Shown here: positions 34,401 to 49,400 of the stretch, piece by piece
Position numbering within the stretch: position 1 is the stretch's first letter
Layout: each line of letters starts with the position of its first letter
NCBI GenBank assembly: GCA_030549495.1
Contig: JAUIRK010000976.1
Location: 310,001 to 374,000, forward strand
Length of the DNA stretch: 64,000 nucleotides
Direction: 5' to 3'
Origin: Nectonema munidae
Lineage: Eukaryota > Nematomorpha > Nectonematoida > Nectonematidae
Notes under the pieces: model-generated
What the model was told of the DNA's origin: nothing
What the model saw: the letters and a program-made list of their open reading frames with translations, nothing else
The model's database searches: none
Made by a program: the position numbers and the translations under genes

Positions 34401-37400
34401 ATTGTCGAACAAAACCCAGTTTTACTTCATCCTGTTAATTTTGAAAATGAAAGTATTGATTACAACTTATTTTTTCTGTATTTTAAAATTTCCTCTTGAA
34501 TACATTTTTCATTTAAAATCCTTTAAACTTGTTTTTCTTCCTTATTAGAAAAAATAAAAACCTGCCCTCCTGGCTTTAGCCATGGACTTACATCTCAAGA
34601 GTCAAATGATGTAACAGATTCACTCTTTAAGTTATCTTTGGAATCGCAAAATTTCCTCAAAAATGATACAAGCAAGAGTGTGGATGTAAGCGTCTTTTGC
34701 TCATATATTAGTATTTTCTTCAATAAAAATGAAGTATATGCATCTTTTATACAAAAGTACCTGCGACCTTTAATCTCCTGATAAACTCGCACTCATAATT
34801 AATTTTTCTTTCTCGCTTTTGAAACTCGGATATAATTCATTCATGACAGTATAACATTTTGGAAGAGAATTTATGTATATTTTTTCTTAATTTTTGTACA
34901 CCCTGTATAGGCATTGATTTTCTTTTCATTTACTTTTACTATTTCCACTAAGTCTTTTTTTTTCGTCAATCTTTCGCATAAAATTTTGTATCCAAAATAT
35001 CTATCACGAGTTATGTTTCAGCAGCTGTTGAAGAGTTTCCTCTTGTTCTAGAAGCTGTTTTGTAGAGAATAAGTTCTAAGTTGTACATTTTTCCAAAGCA
35101 AAGAGGTCATCAAGTAGGTACTTCAATTCAAATCAAGAAATAACACCAAACTTGTCTTCGTTTACTTTTTTTTGCTTCTACTCTGAAGTCTATACTAAAT
35201 TCAAATGTCAGATATTGTATGAATTTCCGTTTTTCTGAGAGAATATTTATCATTGAGTAAAAAATAACCTAAAAATGCAATTGATAACAATGAATTTTCT
35301 TATTAAGAAGTGGCGAAAGCTTTATGCTGAAACGACAGTGTAAATTCGCCACCACATCAAGGTCACGTGGTTTTTGCCTCTTTTAAAATTCTTTTTTGTA
35401 TTTCCACCATAAAGCATTAGGTTACGGCAGGGAATCAACCTCCAATATATACATTTTTAGTCCGGGCTTGAAATGGTGATAGATAAAGAGTGGCACTGAG
35501 TTGATACGATGGCCTTTAAACTCAAATGGCCTGTCATTTCCCTTTTCAAAAAGAAGTTTTCACTGTATATTCAAATTTTGGCTAACCGAAAAATTAATTA
35601 ATGACGTAAGATAGTTAACTTATAAATGAATAAAAGAAGCACACGTGATCTAAGAAGCATCGCCTCATATTTAGAATTTGAAATGGAATGTCTATTTAAC
35701 TGTATAGTCAAACATTAGAATGTTGATAGTATATAATTTATTTAACAGGACCAAAATTTGTCTATTTCCATGGAATTTTATATATTCAAAATAGACGATT
35801 TTCATTTTTTGGAACACTGGTTTCCTACTGGTCCTTTTACGGTTTTTATTTGTTTGATATTTTTGACGTTACTTGGTATAATCCTTATAATCTGCATTGT
35901 ATTTATCTCTTATACATATTGGTATCTTACACGGTCATATACCTCACAGGAGCACGCATTCACAGCGAGAGGAGGACAATTGCTCCCACTCTCTTATCAT
36001 TTTAATCAGATAAAGTTTTAGCTTTTAATTCTTTGTTTTCATTTTCTCATTCACTATCATATCTTTAACGTCTTTATCACGACAATCATTTTATCTTTGA
36101 GGACATTCTAAGAATTTTTTACATAACTTTTATAAAAATGAATACGTTGGTTGAACATTTTTCGGTTAAATTCAATGAAAAATTGGCCTCTCCCTTCCCC
36201 TTCCATTTGAATCATGGGTGCCTTTCTTGTATCCTTCACATTTGTATTTGTTTTTAAATTTTCTGTACCTAAAATTTTCATTTGTCACGAAAGTAACAAA
36301 TAAACTCCATCAACTCACAATAAGTAGGGCTTGAATTTTTTTTGGTAATATATGGAGGAGGAATCTTTGTTCGATAATGCTTTATATTCTAATTTTTAAT
36401 TATAGTTTTATCATCTCGGTTTGCTTAATTATAACCTGTTTTCATACATTTAAAGAATCATGTATAAATATACCCGATATATCACACGAAGATAACAGAA
36501 TTTCTACTCTTAGTGTGTCTTGTGGTTTTACACTTAATGAATTTCTAATTTCCATTGTTGTGTTTAATGTTTTCTACTCCTTTTTCAAGACCATATTGAT
36601 GCAAGAAGTTTAGTTCCCATATTTTTTGCTTTTTAAAGGGAGAGTACTAATTAACCTAAACTCGACAAAAAATGCTAACTATTACGTGTAAAATATTTTG
36701 TATCCAAATCTCGATAATACGCCACAAATAAAGTAATAAATTTTGTTACCTTAGAAGAAAAACTCTGTTTCATAACTAAATTCAACAGAGTTAAGAAAGG
36801 CGAGAAACAAAGTTTTACCAATTTCGGTACTGTCCTCGAGTTTTATTAATATATATTTTTACTCAAATCAAAACTGTCTAAATATGTGTGAAAATTTTAC
36901 CATCTTTTGTTATTATTGATTTTTAAAAGTAAATTAAAGCTTTTTTATTTAATTTTTAAGGATATTAATGCGAATAATGAAAATATCGAAGCAGGCAAAA
37001 GAGATGAGGAAGGTTGTTTAATCTATGCTATTTCATAATTTAATGATATACTTGGATTACTTTCTGTTCCGAAATATAACCGCTCTTCTATATCTTTGTC
37101 CTAGTCCCATATAACATAACACTATATTTATATAGCGATGAGGGTATATAAATAAGGATAATAACTGAAGAATATCAAATTCAAAGCTCGAGCCTGGCAT
37201 CTATTTCAGGGGCAAGATATCCCTAGTTTTATTTACGGCCCGGTGTTTTTCCTTTGCTCAACTAACTTATTTTTAATATCAGATTGTATTTCTTTTAAAT
37301 TCTAGTATATGCTTGAGAAATGAATGCAATCGTTAGAAATTCTTTTAAAAGAATGAACCTTTTTCAATTTTATTAAAGAAGAAAGAGATATAGCGATGTC

Positions 37401-40400
37401 ATTTTTATATAGAGCTGTCAAATTTTTTTTGCATCTGCCCAATTTTAATTGTCTCCATTTTATTTGAAAGCACACACAATCACTTTTTTCCTTTACACCA
37501 CAAACAATATGCTAAATATTCTCTCTTTCGCATTTCTATGTTTTAAAGCACGCGAGGTATATAAATTTATTTAGATGCATAAGTTTTGTGATGATTCTTC
37601 TTAATCCAGGGTTCCCAACCTCATTTCTCTACCGGTTCCATTTCATACCTCTGAGCGTGCATGGGAGTTTTAATAAGAACTAAATGGTTTATTGAAACCG
37701 TTCTTTAACTATGTTTTCCTAGAGTCTAGAGACCAACAATCCAAAGTTTCAGCAACTTACTGGGTTCTTCTTATGATTTGTCAATCAACATTTTTCATTC
37801 TGTTGAGATTCAAAATAAATCAATGCCAAATTTAAAAACCAATGAACATGATATTGAATGTGCGGTTTCAAAAATAGCTTGGAATATAGGAAGTTGCAAA
37901 TAATAAATTTGGTGTTTATGATCAAATCGAATATTTGTTTGAAATTTGATCACCCGTCATAGTTATATGGAGAAAAAAAGTATTTTATGAAACACATTTA
38001 TATCCTAATATATGTTGCCATTATATCATGACAATATATTATAAATTATAAAATATCTTCAATTTTTGGGTGTACATTGATGTCTTAAAAAGTACATGAG
38101 AACTAAAACTTTTGTAAATTCTGTCATAATTTAAAGTTAAAGTAAATGAAATAATCTAAAATGATATATTAGAGGCAAATGGGTGAACCTGTGAGCTCGG
38201 GGAGCGCATTTCAAATTTCTACCACTTACAATATCAAACACTCCTACCTTATTTATAGAGATAAAATAAGTATAATATTTTTCTTTTTTTTATAATAAAA
38301 TTTTCAAATCAAAACTATTTTATTTTTAATATGTTCTTGTAACTTTTTATCCACATTGCAAAGGTTAGTAATTATTTATAGTACACGTGTTATTAAACCT
38401 ATTAATTATTATTCATTATATTTTCACTAATTTTCAATCTTCTAGAAGATAAGAAATGGGGCATTATGGTGGATATGTCTACAGTTCTAGATGATTTTGA
38501 TCAGCTCTGTCCTAATTTAGCTCATTCGTGGCCATTCAAATTGGACAACTTTCAAAAACACGCCATTCTTCACATAACGAAAGGCAATAACGTGTTGGTA
38601 GCTGCACACACTTCTGCTGGCAAAACTGTAGTTGCAGAATACGCTATCGCTTTATCCAAGCGAAATAAAACGAGGTCATTTATTCATTTTAATTCAATCC
38701 AATATATATACTCTTGTTGTGCAGTATTTCTAAGCCTTCACTAGTTTCAATCAAGTCATGCTTCATTCAGAAATCTTAATTAATTTTATTAGGCCATGCA
38801 GTTCTTTCCGCAGCATTTGAGTAGTAAATCCATCCTTAATTTCATTAAACATTCATCAAATAGGCTGATTTTCTTCCTTAACCATTTTTAAATGGTCTAG
38901 CAAAGTGGGCTAATGATACGCTTTTGACCCTTAGTCACACTGATTGCTCTAACTTCCTTATTTATAGCTCGACACAAGCGTCTCATGTTTTACCCTCTCT
39001 GTGAAAATGCCCATTGCCATAATAATAAATTTTTAACGCAGAAGCAATATCCTATATTTAAAAGAGCTCTAAAATGTAGGAGGTTAATATCAGAGGTCTT
39101 GCAAGGCCTCCGGGAGACAACTTGTTAGACCTTTTTATATATATTTAAATATAAATATCGAAAAATAGTTAAAAAAAAACCTGCCCTCGCTCCGACTCCG
39201 TGCATTTTTTCAGCGACACATTTTTAATCCCATTTACAAACAATTTTTTGTTGTCGAACACTATATAAATTAAACATACATTTTTAAAAACAATGAATCA
39301 TTCAATCCAAAAAAATTATTTCAAAAATTATGTGAATTTTTTAACTTATGATAAATGTTTTGAAATTAGAATAAAAAATCTTAATGTCGTTAATTTATAT
39401 TGAAAAACAGAGCATTTATGCAAAAAAAACAAAGTTTTTAAATAGTTTGAATTTATAAATTACAAAACTAACGTGTAAAACTTTAAAACTTACGTATAGT
39501 TTCGTTCCATTTTATTCATAGTCATTTCATAAATGTATGTGGTAAAATTTAGATCAAAAAATAATTTAAATATATCAAGAATATCTTTAGTATTTTTCAT
39601 CATTCCTCTAGGTCTAGGAGGATCTTTTATTGTATTTCTTATATTACTCCTCGAGGTTCTACAAGAAATCGAATAACTTGGGTCTCATGTGAGTATTATC
39701 AGGAGCAATTAAAATATCATCGTAATTTCAGAACAAGAAGATTCTGAACTTAAAATATAGCTCAAGCCAGAGTCAGATTCAAAGAAACTAACATTAACAG
39801 AAGAAGAAGAACTCATTATTAAATTGGAAATCAAAACGATTGAATAAATGGTATAAAAGTAATGGTTAATTGATTATAATTATGATAGAATCAAAAAATC
39901 AATAAGAAAAGCCAATATTGATGTAAGAAATGAAAAGTGAGTGGAGAAGAGAAAAAGAAATAAATAAATAAAGAAAGCAAATGATAAACGATACAGTGAA
40001 GAAAAGAATGATCGAATCGTTTATTTTCATCAACTCATATGAAAACAAATTTTTCATAGAAATACAAACTGAGTATTGATTGTTTATCACTATCACATAT
40101 GACAGTATTAAAGTTAATACTCTAGAACGATGTGTTGAGAAAGAAAATAGGAATTTAGGATATAGAAGTGCATTTAGAAGAGAATAGATTACGTTAATTT
40201 GGTCATGTCGAAAGGATGTCCGAAGGGAACGTTGTAAAGAAGATAAAAGATGAATTGATTGATGGAAAGATGAAGAGGGGAAGACCAAAGAAAGAATGGA
40301 ATGAAGTGATTCACCACGATATGGAAAAAAAGAAACCTTGTGCGAATTGATGCTAAAGAAAGAATGAAATGGCGTAGTTGTTGCATGAAACTGGTTGACC

Positions 40401-43400
40401 CCGACTCTTTGGGAACAATAACCAGGCCTAGAAAGCAAAATGGATGATGATGATGTGATGACATATGACAGTATGAAGAATGAGTGCGCATTTGAGTATA
40501 TATAATAAAGATGTATCGGATGCGAAATTTTTTGTATTCGCATATTAAATTCAATATCCTAGCGGATATTTTCTTAGTGGATTCGTATATCATAATTGTT
40601 ATTCTAACTAAACACACGTTTTAGATTTCTTAAAAATTTAGCGAGAAGAAATCAATGTACTATATGTGTTATCATAAAAATTTTGGATAAAGTAAAAAGG
40701 AAAGTGTTTGAAAATTGAGGATACAAATGTTATTACGGATGTTGAAACTTGATTGATCCTCGGATCGGGATATAAAGCGCATGTAAATTTTTTTGCAGAT
40801 GATATCCGATACATCTCTAGTATATAATCACAAAACCTAATGACAACAAGTGATCTCACACAAGACACATAAGTTCAAAAATGCGCACAATATTAAATCA
40901 TTATGTACTACTTATAAACTATAGTAAACGTAATAAAGATGTGAAAACAAATTTCTCAGATTCAAAGTTTTTTTTAAGATTAAGATGAATTGAATAAGTG
41001 AGTCAGTAAAACGTTATTTTTTCAATCAAATATAAGAGAAACTATATACTTTTAATTTTAAACAGGTATAAATAGAAAGTTAGCTGAAAAAAGACATTGA
41101 GTCTGTATTTGCAGTAAATGCATACTTGCATGTAGTGGCAGGGATGAATATTTTCAAAGAATATTTTACATACATATTGAAAGCACCATTTCAAACACTT
41201 AGTTGTGAAATTGCGGGTTTATTTCATCGAAAGATTATGTATATATTTAATAAATAATGTAAAAATCAAAGTTTTTAACTTTTATTTGGTACTAAAAGGA
41301 GTAGTATTGTAGCAAATATTTCAACAGACTCAATCTGTATTCTTCAGTGCGTTAAAAATGAGTGGAATGAAAGTCCTTTGCTTGCTGCTTTTATAGGAGA
41401 TATGAGGTCAAAGCGTTTGTTGAGAAAGGGGCTTAGACGTAGGAAACCTGAGACAAGCAACCCATAGGTGGAAGACATCATCAATAGGAGTTGAGTGCAA
41501 AGCGAAGGAGGAAGAGTAGAAGGAACATGTGTGTTACTGAGTAGAGCATGGGAAAGTAATGTACATTGAAGATATCATCAAAGGAGTTGAGTGAAAAGCG
41601 TGGGAAGAAGAGTTAAAAGAACATATGTATTGCTGCCTAGGTCCCCCTATGAAAAATGGTTTCGAAAATTACCCTTACTAATGCATACCCTTACCTGTAT
41701 AAAAAATAAATTTTTGCAAATTATTCATGGCAAAATAATGTTAAAAATATGAAAACAGGTAATTAGTGATTCTAAAAGACATCATACAGCTGTCGTATTC
41801 TCTGAAGACTTTTAGCAAAATTGCAAAAAAATTAAATTGTTGTTTTAACCTTGATTAATTGAGAAATGTTTTATTTAATATCGTACAAATTGCAAAAATA
41901 TGTGTAATAACTTTTGTAACATCGTCTCCCCGAATGAGGTATATCAAATCTTAGATGAACAGAGGGTTGACTCTTGTCTCCCTAATCATTTGTATCAAAA
42001 CATGCACATAGCAATAGCATACAGGTTGGGGATGACAAACAAGTTGTCTACCCGAGTAAGATCAATATATTGATATGTTTCTAGTTTTATCGATAAAAAC
42101 TATTACTTATTTTCAATATTGTTTTCAGTAAATGATAGTGGTTAATGAAATGATTAATCAAAATTTGGTGAATAAATTGCGACAAGATCCTTTATGTGGC
42201 ATCAATACACCTTGTAAATCAAAAAGATAATTTACTAGTCAAAGTATATTAGAAAAAGCTATCAAGCTTTTGATTTAGATTTTTGAGTCTAAAATTTGAT
42301 AAATATGAAATCATTTTTTGCATTTCTGATGATCAGCAATAATATATATAAAAATGAACTAATCAAACGCAAGTTCTTAAAAATTTAGAAAGAAGATGTG
42401 TTATCTCATAAAGAAGTACTTATCATAAAAATTTTGTATAAAGTAAAAATGAAAAATTCCGAAAAAACTTTTTATTATACATAAAAAAGAAAAACGTTTG
42501 AAAATTGCGGATGCGAATGTCATTGCGAATGTTGAAACTTAAATGATCCGCAGGTGAGGATGTAATCATTTTTGCGTTTGATTCACATCTGTGGATGCGA
42601 ATGGGGATATCCATAAACATCTCTAATACTAATACTTAACCTTCATGACTAACTTGATTTTTTCCTACTAGAAATTTTATTGATTCTCCATAAAATAACC
42701 GGCCCTTATGTGATAATTTACCTCTAGAAAACTCTCATCGATCCTAGGGTTTCGATATCGACCACTTTGGAGACCCCTGTAGTAAATCAAGATAGTGCTT
42801 TTGCTTTTTATTTTATGCTATTTTTCCATTGATATAATGTCCTAAACCGAATTCCTATTTGTGTTATAATGCACGCTTTAGAAATGTTAATTTTATTTTG
42901 AAGAGTCGTCTATACTTCTCCAATTAAAGCGCTTTCTAATCAAAAATATCGAGAGTTTAAGAAGCAGTTTAGCGACGTTGGATTGATAACTGGCGACAAC
43001 TACATAAAGAAGAACGCGTTTTGTCTAGTTATGACGACAGAAATCCTCAAATCTATGCTTTACACAAATGATCCTCTCATTTCTGAGTTAGAGTTTGTTA
43101 TTTTTGATGAGGTTTTTTTATTTTATTATAATATAGAAGACTATCCACATTTAATGGTGTTATCTTTGCCTTTCTTTTATTTATTTACCGTATAAGTGGC
43201 ATCTCTTAACTCATTGGGAACAATAACCAGGCCTAGAAGGCAAAATGGATGATGATGATGATGATAAGTGGCATATAACGTCATCTTTTAACCGCCTAGA
43301 AAAAGATTCAGGAAGAGACACTCACTCTTCTATATTCCATATTTAAAATGAGGAATTACTTTTCTATAAAAAGTGAATTTAAAATGCTGGACCTATTATA

Positions 43401-46400
43401 TTTATGGAGTATGAATAATCGGGCAAACCCCCATCTCATAATATGTAATCATATTATGTATCTCTTAAGAGTAAGTATTTATTGTGAAGAGAAATTTTTT
43501 ACGCAAAGTCTTCATCTAAAAGATATTTTATTGTAATGGTGAGTAGTAGCTTGGCGAATATATAAAAAATTGAAGCAGCTATGTCTGGTTTTGCAGTCCT
43601 GTTGATATAACTTATGTTTCTAATAAAATCATAGGTACGACTGTTTACAATCTACTTTTATACTGGAGTACAATGGTGATATTTTTTTATATCTTATTAA
43701 CACTATTTTTATACTCGAAACCAGGGTTACACAGTCGGAAGTCTGTAGAGGGAGAGAGTTGAAGTCGGTTTTTTAAAATTAATTTGAAAAATGCAAAAAT
43801 AAGTTCAATTTTTGTAAGTGTATTGAGTTGAGTTGTCCTTCTTAAGGTGGAACGCGAAGTAAGAGCGCCTTTTAAATACCTCTGCTTTTCGAGTATTTGC
43901 AGTGGGGGCCGGATTTTTGTAAGTAAATCTGGTGACTCCGCAAACCTGCTTTTCATTTTACTCTTCATAGAGGAAAATTGTCTATTAATTCGCTAATAGC
44001 CTAATGTTTCAATTTCTTGAAAAACGACACTTATAAGTAAGTGTTTTATCTCATTTCTTCTTTAAAATATGTTTTATCTGTAGTTTATGCGCTTCTACTC
44101 GATTCGTTTGGAAAGTGTGTGTTTTTATAGCAAATAAATTAAGTATCCCGTTTTTAGATCCTGTTTTAATTAAAAACTCTTCTTAACCAAAATTTGTGTA
44201 ACGATTTTAATTTTAGAGCTGGTAAAGTAGAAATATAGCATTCTATCGAGTTTAAAAAGAATAGAAAATGTATTTTTGAATAAATAAATTGAAATGGAAG
44301 TATTTTCCTATTTTTTCGGTTATCATAAGCAGTCTATATTCAATTCAATTTTTTGTTAATTAAACATGATGTATATAATCGAAATGAATATAACATGTTG
44401 GTGTATGGACACTGTGAGAAAAAAATAAATGATATAGCAGAAACACAATATTCAAAGCAAAAGAGGAGAAGAGTTGGAAAAGTATTGCTGTAATCATAGG
44501 ATGAGATCGGCAAACAAGGATTTTTTAAACTGTGAAAGGGAGGACATGGTTCTTTTTTCTTACTTTAGGAAAGGAGTGATGGTAGATAGGGTAAAAATGT
44601 TTTTTCAAACAGTTGATTAGTTTCTTATAGTAATCTTTTTTATATGAGTATCTTTTGCTTAATAAAAAAAGTAGATTATTGTGTTATACATGATACGGGA
44701 GTAGAGTAAATACCAACATCGGCCATTTTAAAATTAAAGCAGAGAAGAATTTAAATTTCAAAAAAAAGAATTATCCATGTCTATAAAATATTTAAAATGT
44801 TTTATATTTTCTTTCTATAACATGAAATCATCGCTTGTTTGAAAAGACCTCTATCTAAAAATAAATTTTAGGTGAATTGTACCAAAGAATAGTTTTAGTG
44901 ATTGATGAGGTGTGTGGGTTTGATGTTTCTAAGGTGTTTTGTTATTCAGGTGCACTACATCAATGATGATCAGCGTGGCGTTGTTTGGGAGCAAGTTTTC
45001 ATTTTGCTGCCCTCCCATGTCAAAATGATATTCTTGAGCGCGACCGTTCCAAATGCCGTTGAATTCGCTGATTGGATAGGCTCCATAAAACGCAAGAACA
45101 TTTACATCATTTACACGATATCTCGCCCCATTCCTTTAGTTGTCTCCTTCCTAATTTCCGCTCTCAACGATAAAGCTCTTAGTGAAATTGTCCTTGTGGA
45201 TGCCAAGAATAATTTCCTACAGAATGCCTATGACGAATCAGTTATCAAATTCGCCGTATTATTTTTATCAGTGTTATCATTTAATAATACCCGATATTTT
45301 ATTTTTTGGAGAAAATCTTCCAAGATCGCAGAGTTTTAAATATTTAGTGTGTTAATGCAACAGAATGAGTTGATATCGGTTTCTCAGGATGATGTCCTTT
45401 CATAACTTGTGACAATTTTTAACAAGGTGATTGAATCCTATTAAAATAGTCCTATTATTTATTCTTGACCCTATGTGAACGTTATAACTGCAGTTAAATA
45501 TTCTCAAATATAACCTAAACCTAATCCCTAGTTTAATTTTAATGTAAAAATGCTGCATTTTTACATTTCAGAGAAAAATAACCCGTTATATAAACTGTAT
45601 AAGCTATTTTTACAGTTATATATAAGCTGATTTTTAATTAACCATTCTTTAAGTATAAAAATGAAACTTTTTTGTGTTTTAAAATTTAAAAACCTTTTTG
45701 TGTCTAAATAATTCCTCAATTTCTCTCTTTGAATTTTTGCATCTATGCGAAAATAACTACATGACAGCTACCAAAAATTTATATAATTTATTTCATTTTT
45801 TGATATGCCTAAAGAAACTTTTTTATGATTTCATTTTGCTAATTTCATAATATTTCAAGAAGAACCAATCTTCATTTGATATATTTTCGTCTTTAACAAC
45901 ACGGCAACAATACCTATATCTGATGGTAAATGGGCCTTTAAAACCATTCTTTTAAAAATTTCACCTCTTACTTCAATATTCGCCATAGCTGATAACGCAA
46001 ATAAAGAGAAATAAGAGTAATTTATTTTAATTGCCAATTTTTGGTTTTTTAGAGGATAAATATTGAAGGAATTTGTTCCTCTAAGTTTCACTTTTTGTTC
46101 AGCAATAGTAGTGTGATTAGATATGCTGCAATACCTAAAGGAAAATACATTTATTTTGGTTGAAAATATATAGCCATACTTACTTTTCGAGTGTTGCATT
46201 AAAATGGGCAGTTTAAAAGTATGCTGTCATAATTTTCCTCTTTACTTCTATTTCTTTGATTACTTAGAGTTTCATAGAACTTTTTTCCTTCGTGAATTTA
46301 TCCATTCTTTTTTGTAACTATGTAAAAATACTGTTAGTATAGATGTTAATAGTCTCTTTTGCATTTAGCAATAGCAGTAAAATAGACTTCTATATCTACG

Positions 46401-49400
46401 ATTCCTCGCTTTTCTCTTGTTATTGAAACATCAGTATATTTTCAAAAGGTCAAATGATTTTTAATAAAAATTGAGTTAGTGGTGTAGAGTGTGTCTCTAT
46501 ACTTAAACTTTTATTGCCCCGAGAGGATATCTGTAACATATAGGTGTAATGTTTATTCAAAATAAGTTACTAACTTGGATACATTTGTTTTTTAAGAAAT
46601 TGAAATAAAATTAATGCAAAGAGTTTTCTCACCTTGAGTACGAAATATTTTCCAAGAAGCTTGATAAATATAAGAAATTTCTTGGACAAACTTTGATCAA
46701 AATTTTTGAATAATCTAGATAAGATGCGTGCATATCAAATTTATTATGAATTAAGTAGTTATTCTTGAATTGATTTAAAAAAAAGCAATTACATTTCCTT
46801 AAAAAAGTATGGTCATTAAATATTATTCTAATATCACAAATGATTAAAATTGACTGGAAATTAGAGTGGTCCTGAAAAATGATTTCACTTATCAATAATT
46901 ATATTGTCATTTGAGTGAATAAACGTGTATTTTATATTTATGCCTCAAGTATAGATATTTTTTATTTCTAAAGACCTTTCGACAGACACCATACTTTTTT
47001 TTTTCTCTTCGGATCATGAAATCAGTAAACCTTGATGTTTTGTAAATTTTTTGATGAAAGAATATTCTCTTTATCTCTTCTAGTGATGATGTTCATCTTT
47101 TTTTTTTTAATTTTTTGTAGGAAGTTTTGAAAAGTACAAAAAAGACAAATTATTTTATCTATGAAAAGGGAATATGGTTCAATACCTTAATATACCTGAT
47201 GAAAAATGCAAAGCTGCCTGTTGTTGTATTTGTATTTAGTCGGAAAAAGATTATGCAACTTGTTGTTAATATGAAAAATGTTGACTTTACTTCTGCAAAG
47301 GAAAAGTTTTTAATAAAGAAGTTCGTTGATTCGTGTATTTGCAAGCTCAAGGAATGCGATCAAAAGTTGGATCAGGTAGCCTACATTTTAATTTTTATAT
47401 ATAGTCATAAGAATTTAAGGTCTGGCACTTATTTCATCAGTAAGTTTGACTAGTTGTCCAGCATTATTCATTTTTGAGTGAATCTTTCAGTCGATCATCT
47501 ACTTAATATTATTTTTATATACATTAAAGGTTGAAAACATAGATAGAATTCATTAATACCACAATCATAGAAATAACCCCTTCAAAAAATACGCTTTGAC
47601 TAACACATGTTTCTCCTTTTATGAAGAAATATTACACGTATCATGTTCTCGTAGTATAAGATGAAATTTATCCAATCTAGTATTAACTAACAAATGTGAA
47701 ACAATCATGCTATATGTCAGTCAAACTTCTTTTACTGCGACCCATAACAAGAACGACATGGTCCGATGCGGAGGCCTCTTAGTGGTGGACCAACATCTGG
47801 AGAAGACAAAGAAAGTCACTACCAGATCCAAACATCCTCAATTTCAACCCTACTTGAAAGACGATGGATGAGCTACATTGCGTCTTTCCAGGATACGGCT
47901 CCTGGGATGGCGCCACGCTACAACTGGGCCCAGTTAATGTGGTGCGTGATGCAGGCTTCCTTGAATGAAAGAGCATGGGGAATCACAAGAACGACAATAC
48001 TTACGCGTAATATATCCAAAGCAAATTCTGTTCACTAAGTTTGTTTATTCAGCATCGACGATTTATCTGTTATTTGTATGGATAAAATAGAATTACTTTT
48101 AGAAAAACAAATATGAATGAAATTCCGACAAAAACGTAAAGTGCATAATACTACAAAATAACATTTAACGAGACAGATGTGCTTGTTTGTTCATAAATAT
48201 CCGTTTGCAATTAAAAATACAGGAAGACAATGTTACGGCATATTACTGACACTGTTGAGACAGTTTCTTTCCTTAGTTTTTAATTGAGTTGATGTGAAAA
48301 ATCGTACTTTATACAAGTCGCTATTCTCACGATTTGTAAAGCCTATGGGTGAAATCGATTAAAACCTATCAATGATGTGCAAGTGCTGTAAATTGAATAT
48401 ATACTAAAGGAAGTATTTGATTCGAAACAAAAAATTGACCTAATGCCGATCAAAATCAATTGGAAAGATAGCTAACGCTTGCTTATTGTCAATGTAATTT
48501 TTATTCGCAGTGATTGTTGCTTCTTACTTCTTTTGATATAGAATCTACTTTTTGAGTAGATCTCTACACATCATGCCAGATGTGTAGGAATGAGAAAAGT
48601 AAATGAAAAAATATCAAAGAATTTTTCTTCTAAAAATTGTATGGAAGAAGATGAAACCATTCTAGTAGATAAAGATAAAGCTAAAATATCAGGTGTAGAA
48701 AAAGTAAGATGCGAATTATAAGGCTCAAATTCCCTGAGCTTTCTTGTTTTTAGCTTCGAAAGAATTCACCGATGAAATTAAAGGGCTAAAAGTGCAAAGC
48801 GTGTATAAGAACAGTACTTGTTTATGGCTGTTAAACCTCGAACATGAAGACTCTGGAACAAAGATCATTCAAATAACAGAAAGCTATGCTAACAAAGATG
48901 CATGGCGTAAAAATTCCAATGAGAATAAATGCTAATAATCTTATGGAAAAATATGATTATGTCATGTTAGACAATGACGAACCAATTAAACAATCTTGAA
49001 AAGGCCTGAGATGCAAGAAGCAGATGCGCTTGATGGGTTTGTAAGGTTGCTTAGATACACTGCGTTTCGATAACTTGGTTTCACTCCAGTATCCAGCCTC
49101 CTTTCCTTATAGTTAGATACAAACAATGCCTTCTCCATGAAAACACCACACCGTACCTTTATCTTTATGCGGAGACACGTTCATTCTAAAAGTATTAAAA
49201 GAGGCAGAACGAAAAAGAATTTGTGAAAAAGCTAAAATAAGACATCCAGAATCCAAAAAGGACTGTAGAGTGTGAGAAAAAATAAAACAAAAATGTTTAA
49301 AGAAACGGATAGTCATGGACAAGCTAATGAATATAGAAACTTGAGATTGAAATAATCATTGAGATGATCATTTTGTACAATAATTAATGAACTGAGGACA

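Noticed and set aside
35758-36021. 87-codon ORF with a membrane-like helix
   Set aside because: It is not needed in the SKI2 phase chain, which runs from 34685 to 36961 in phase 0. The composition is T-rich, so a chance ORF is likely.
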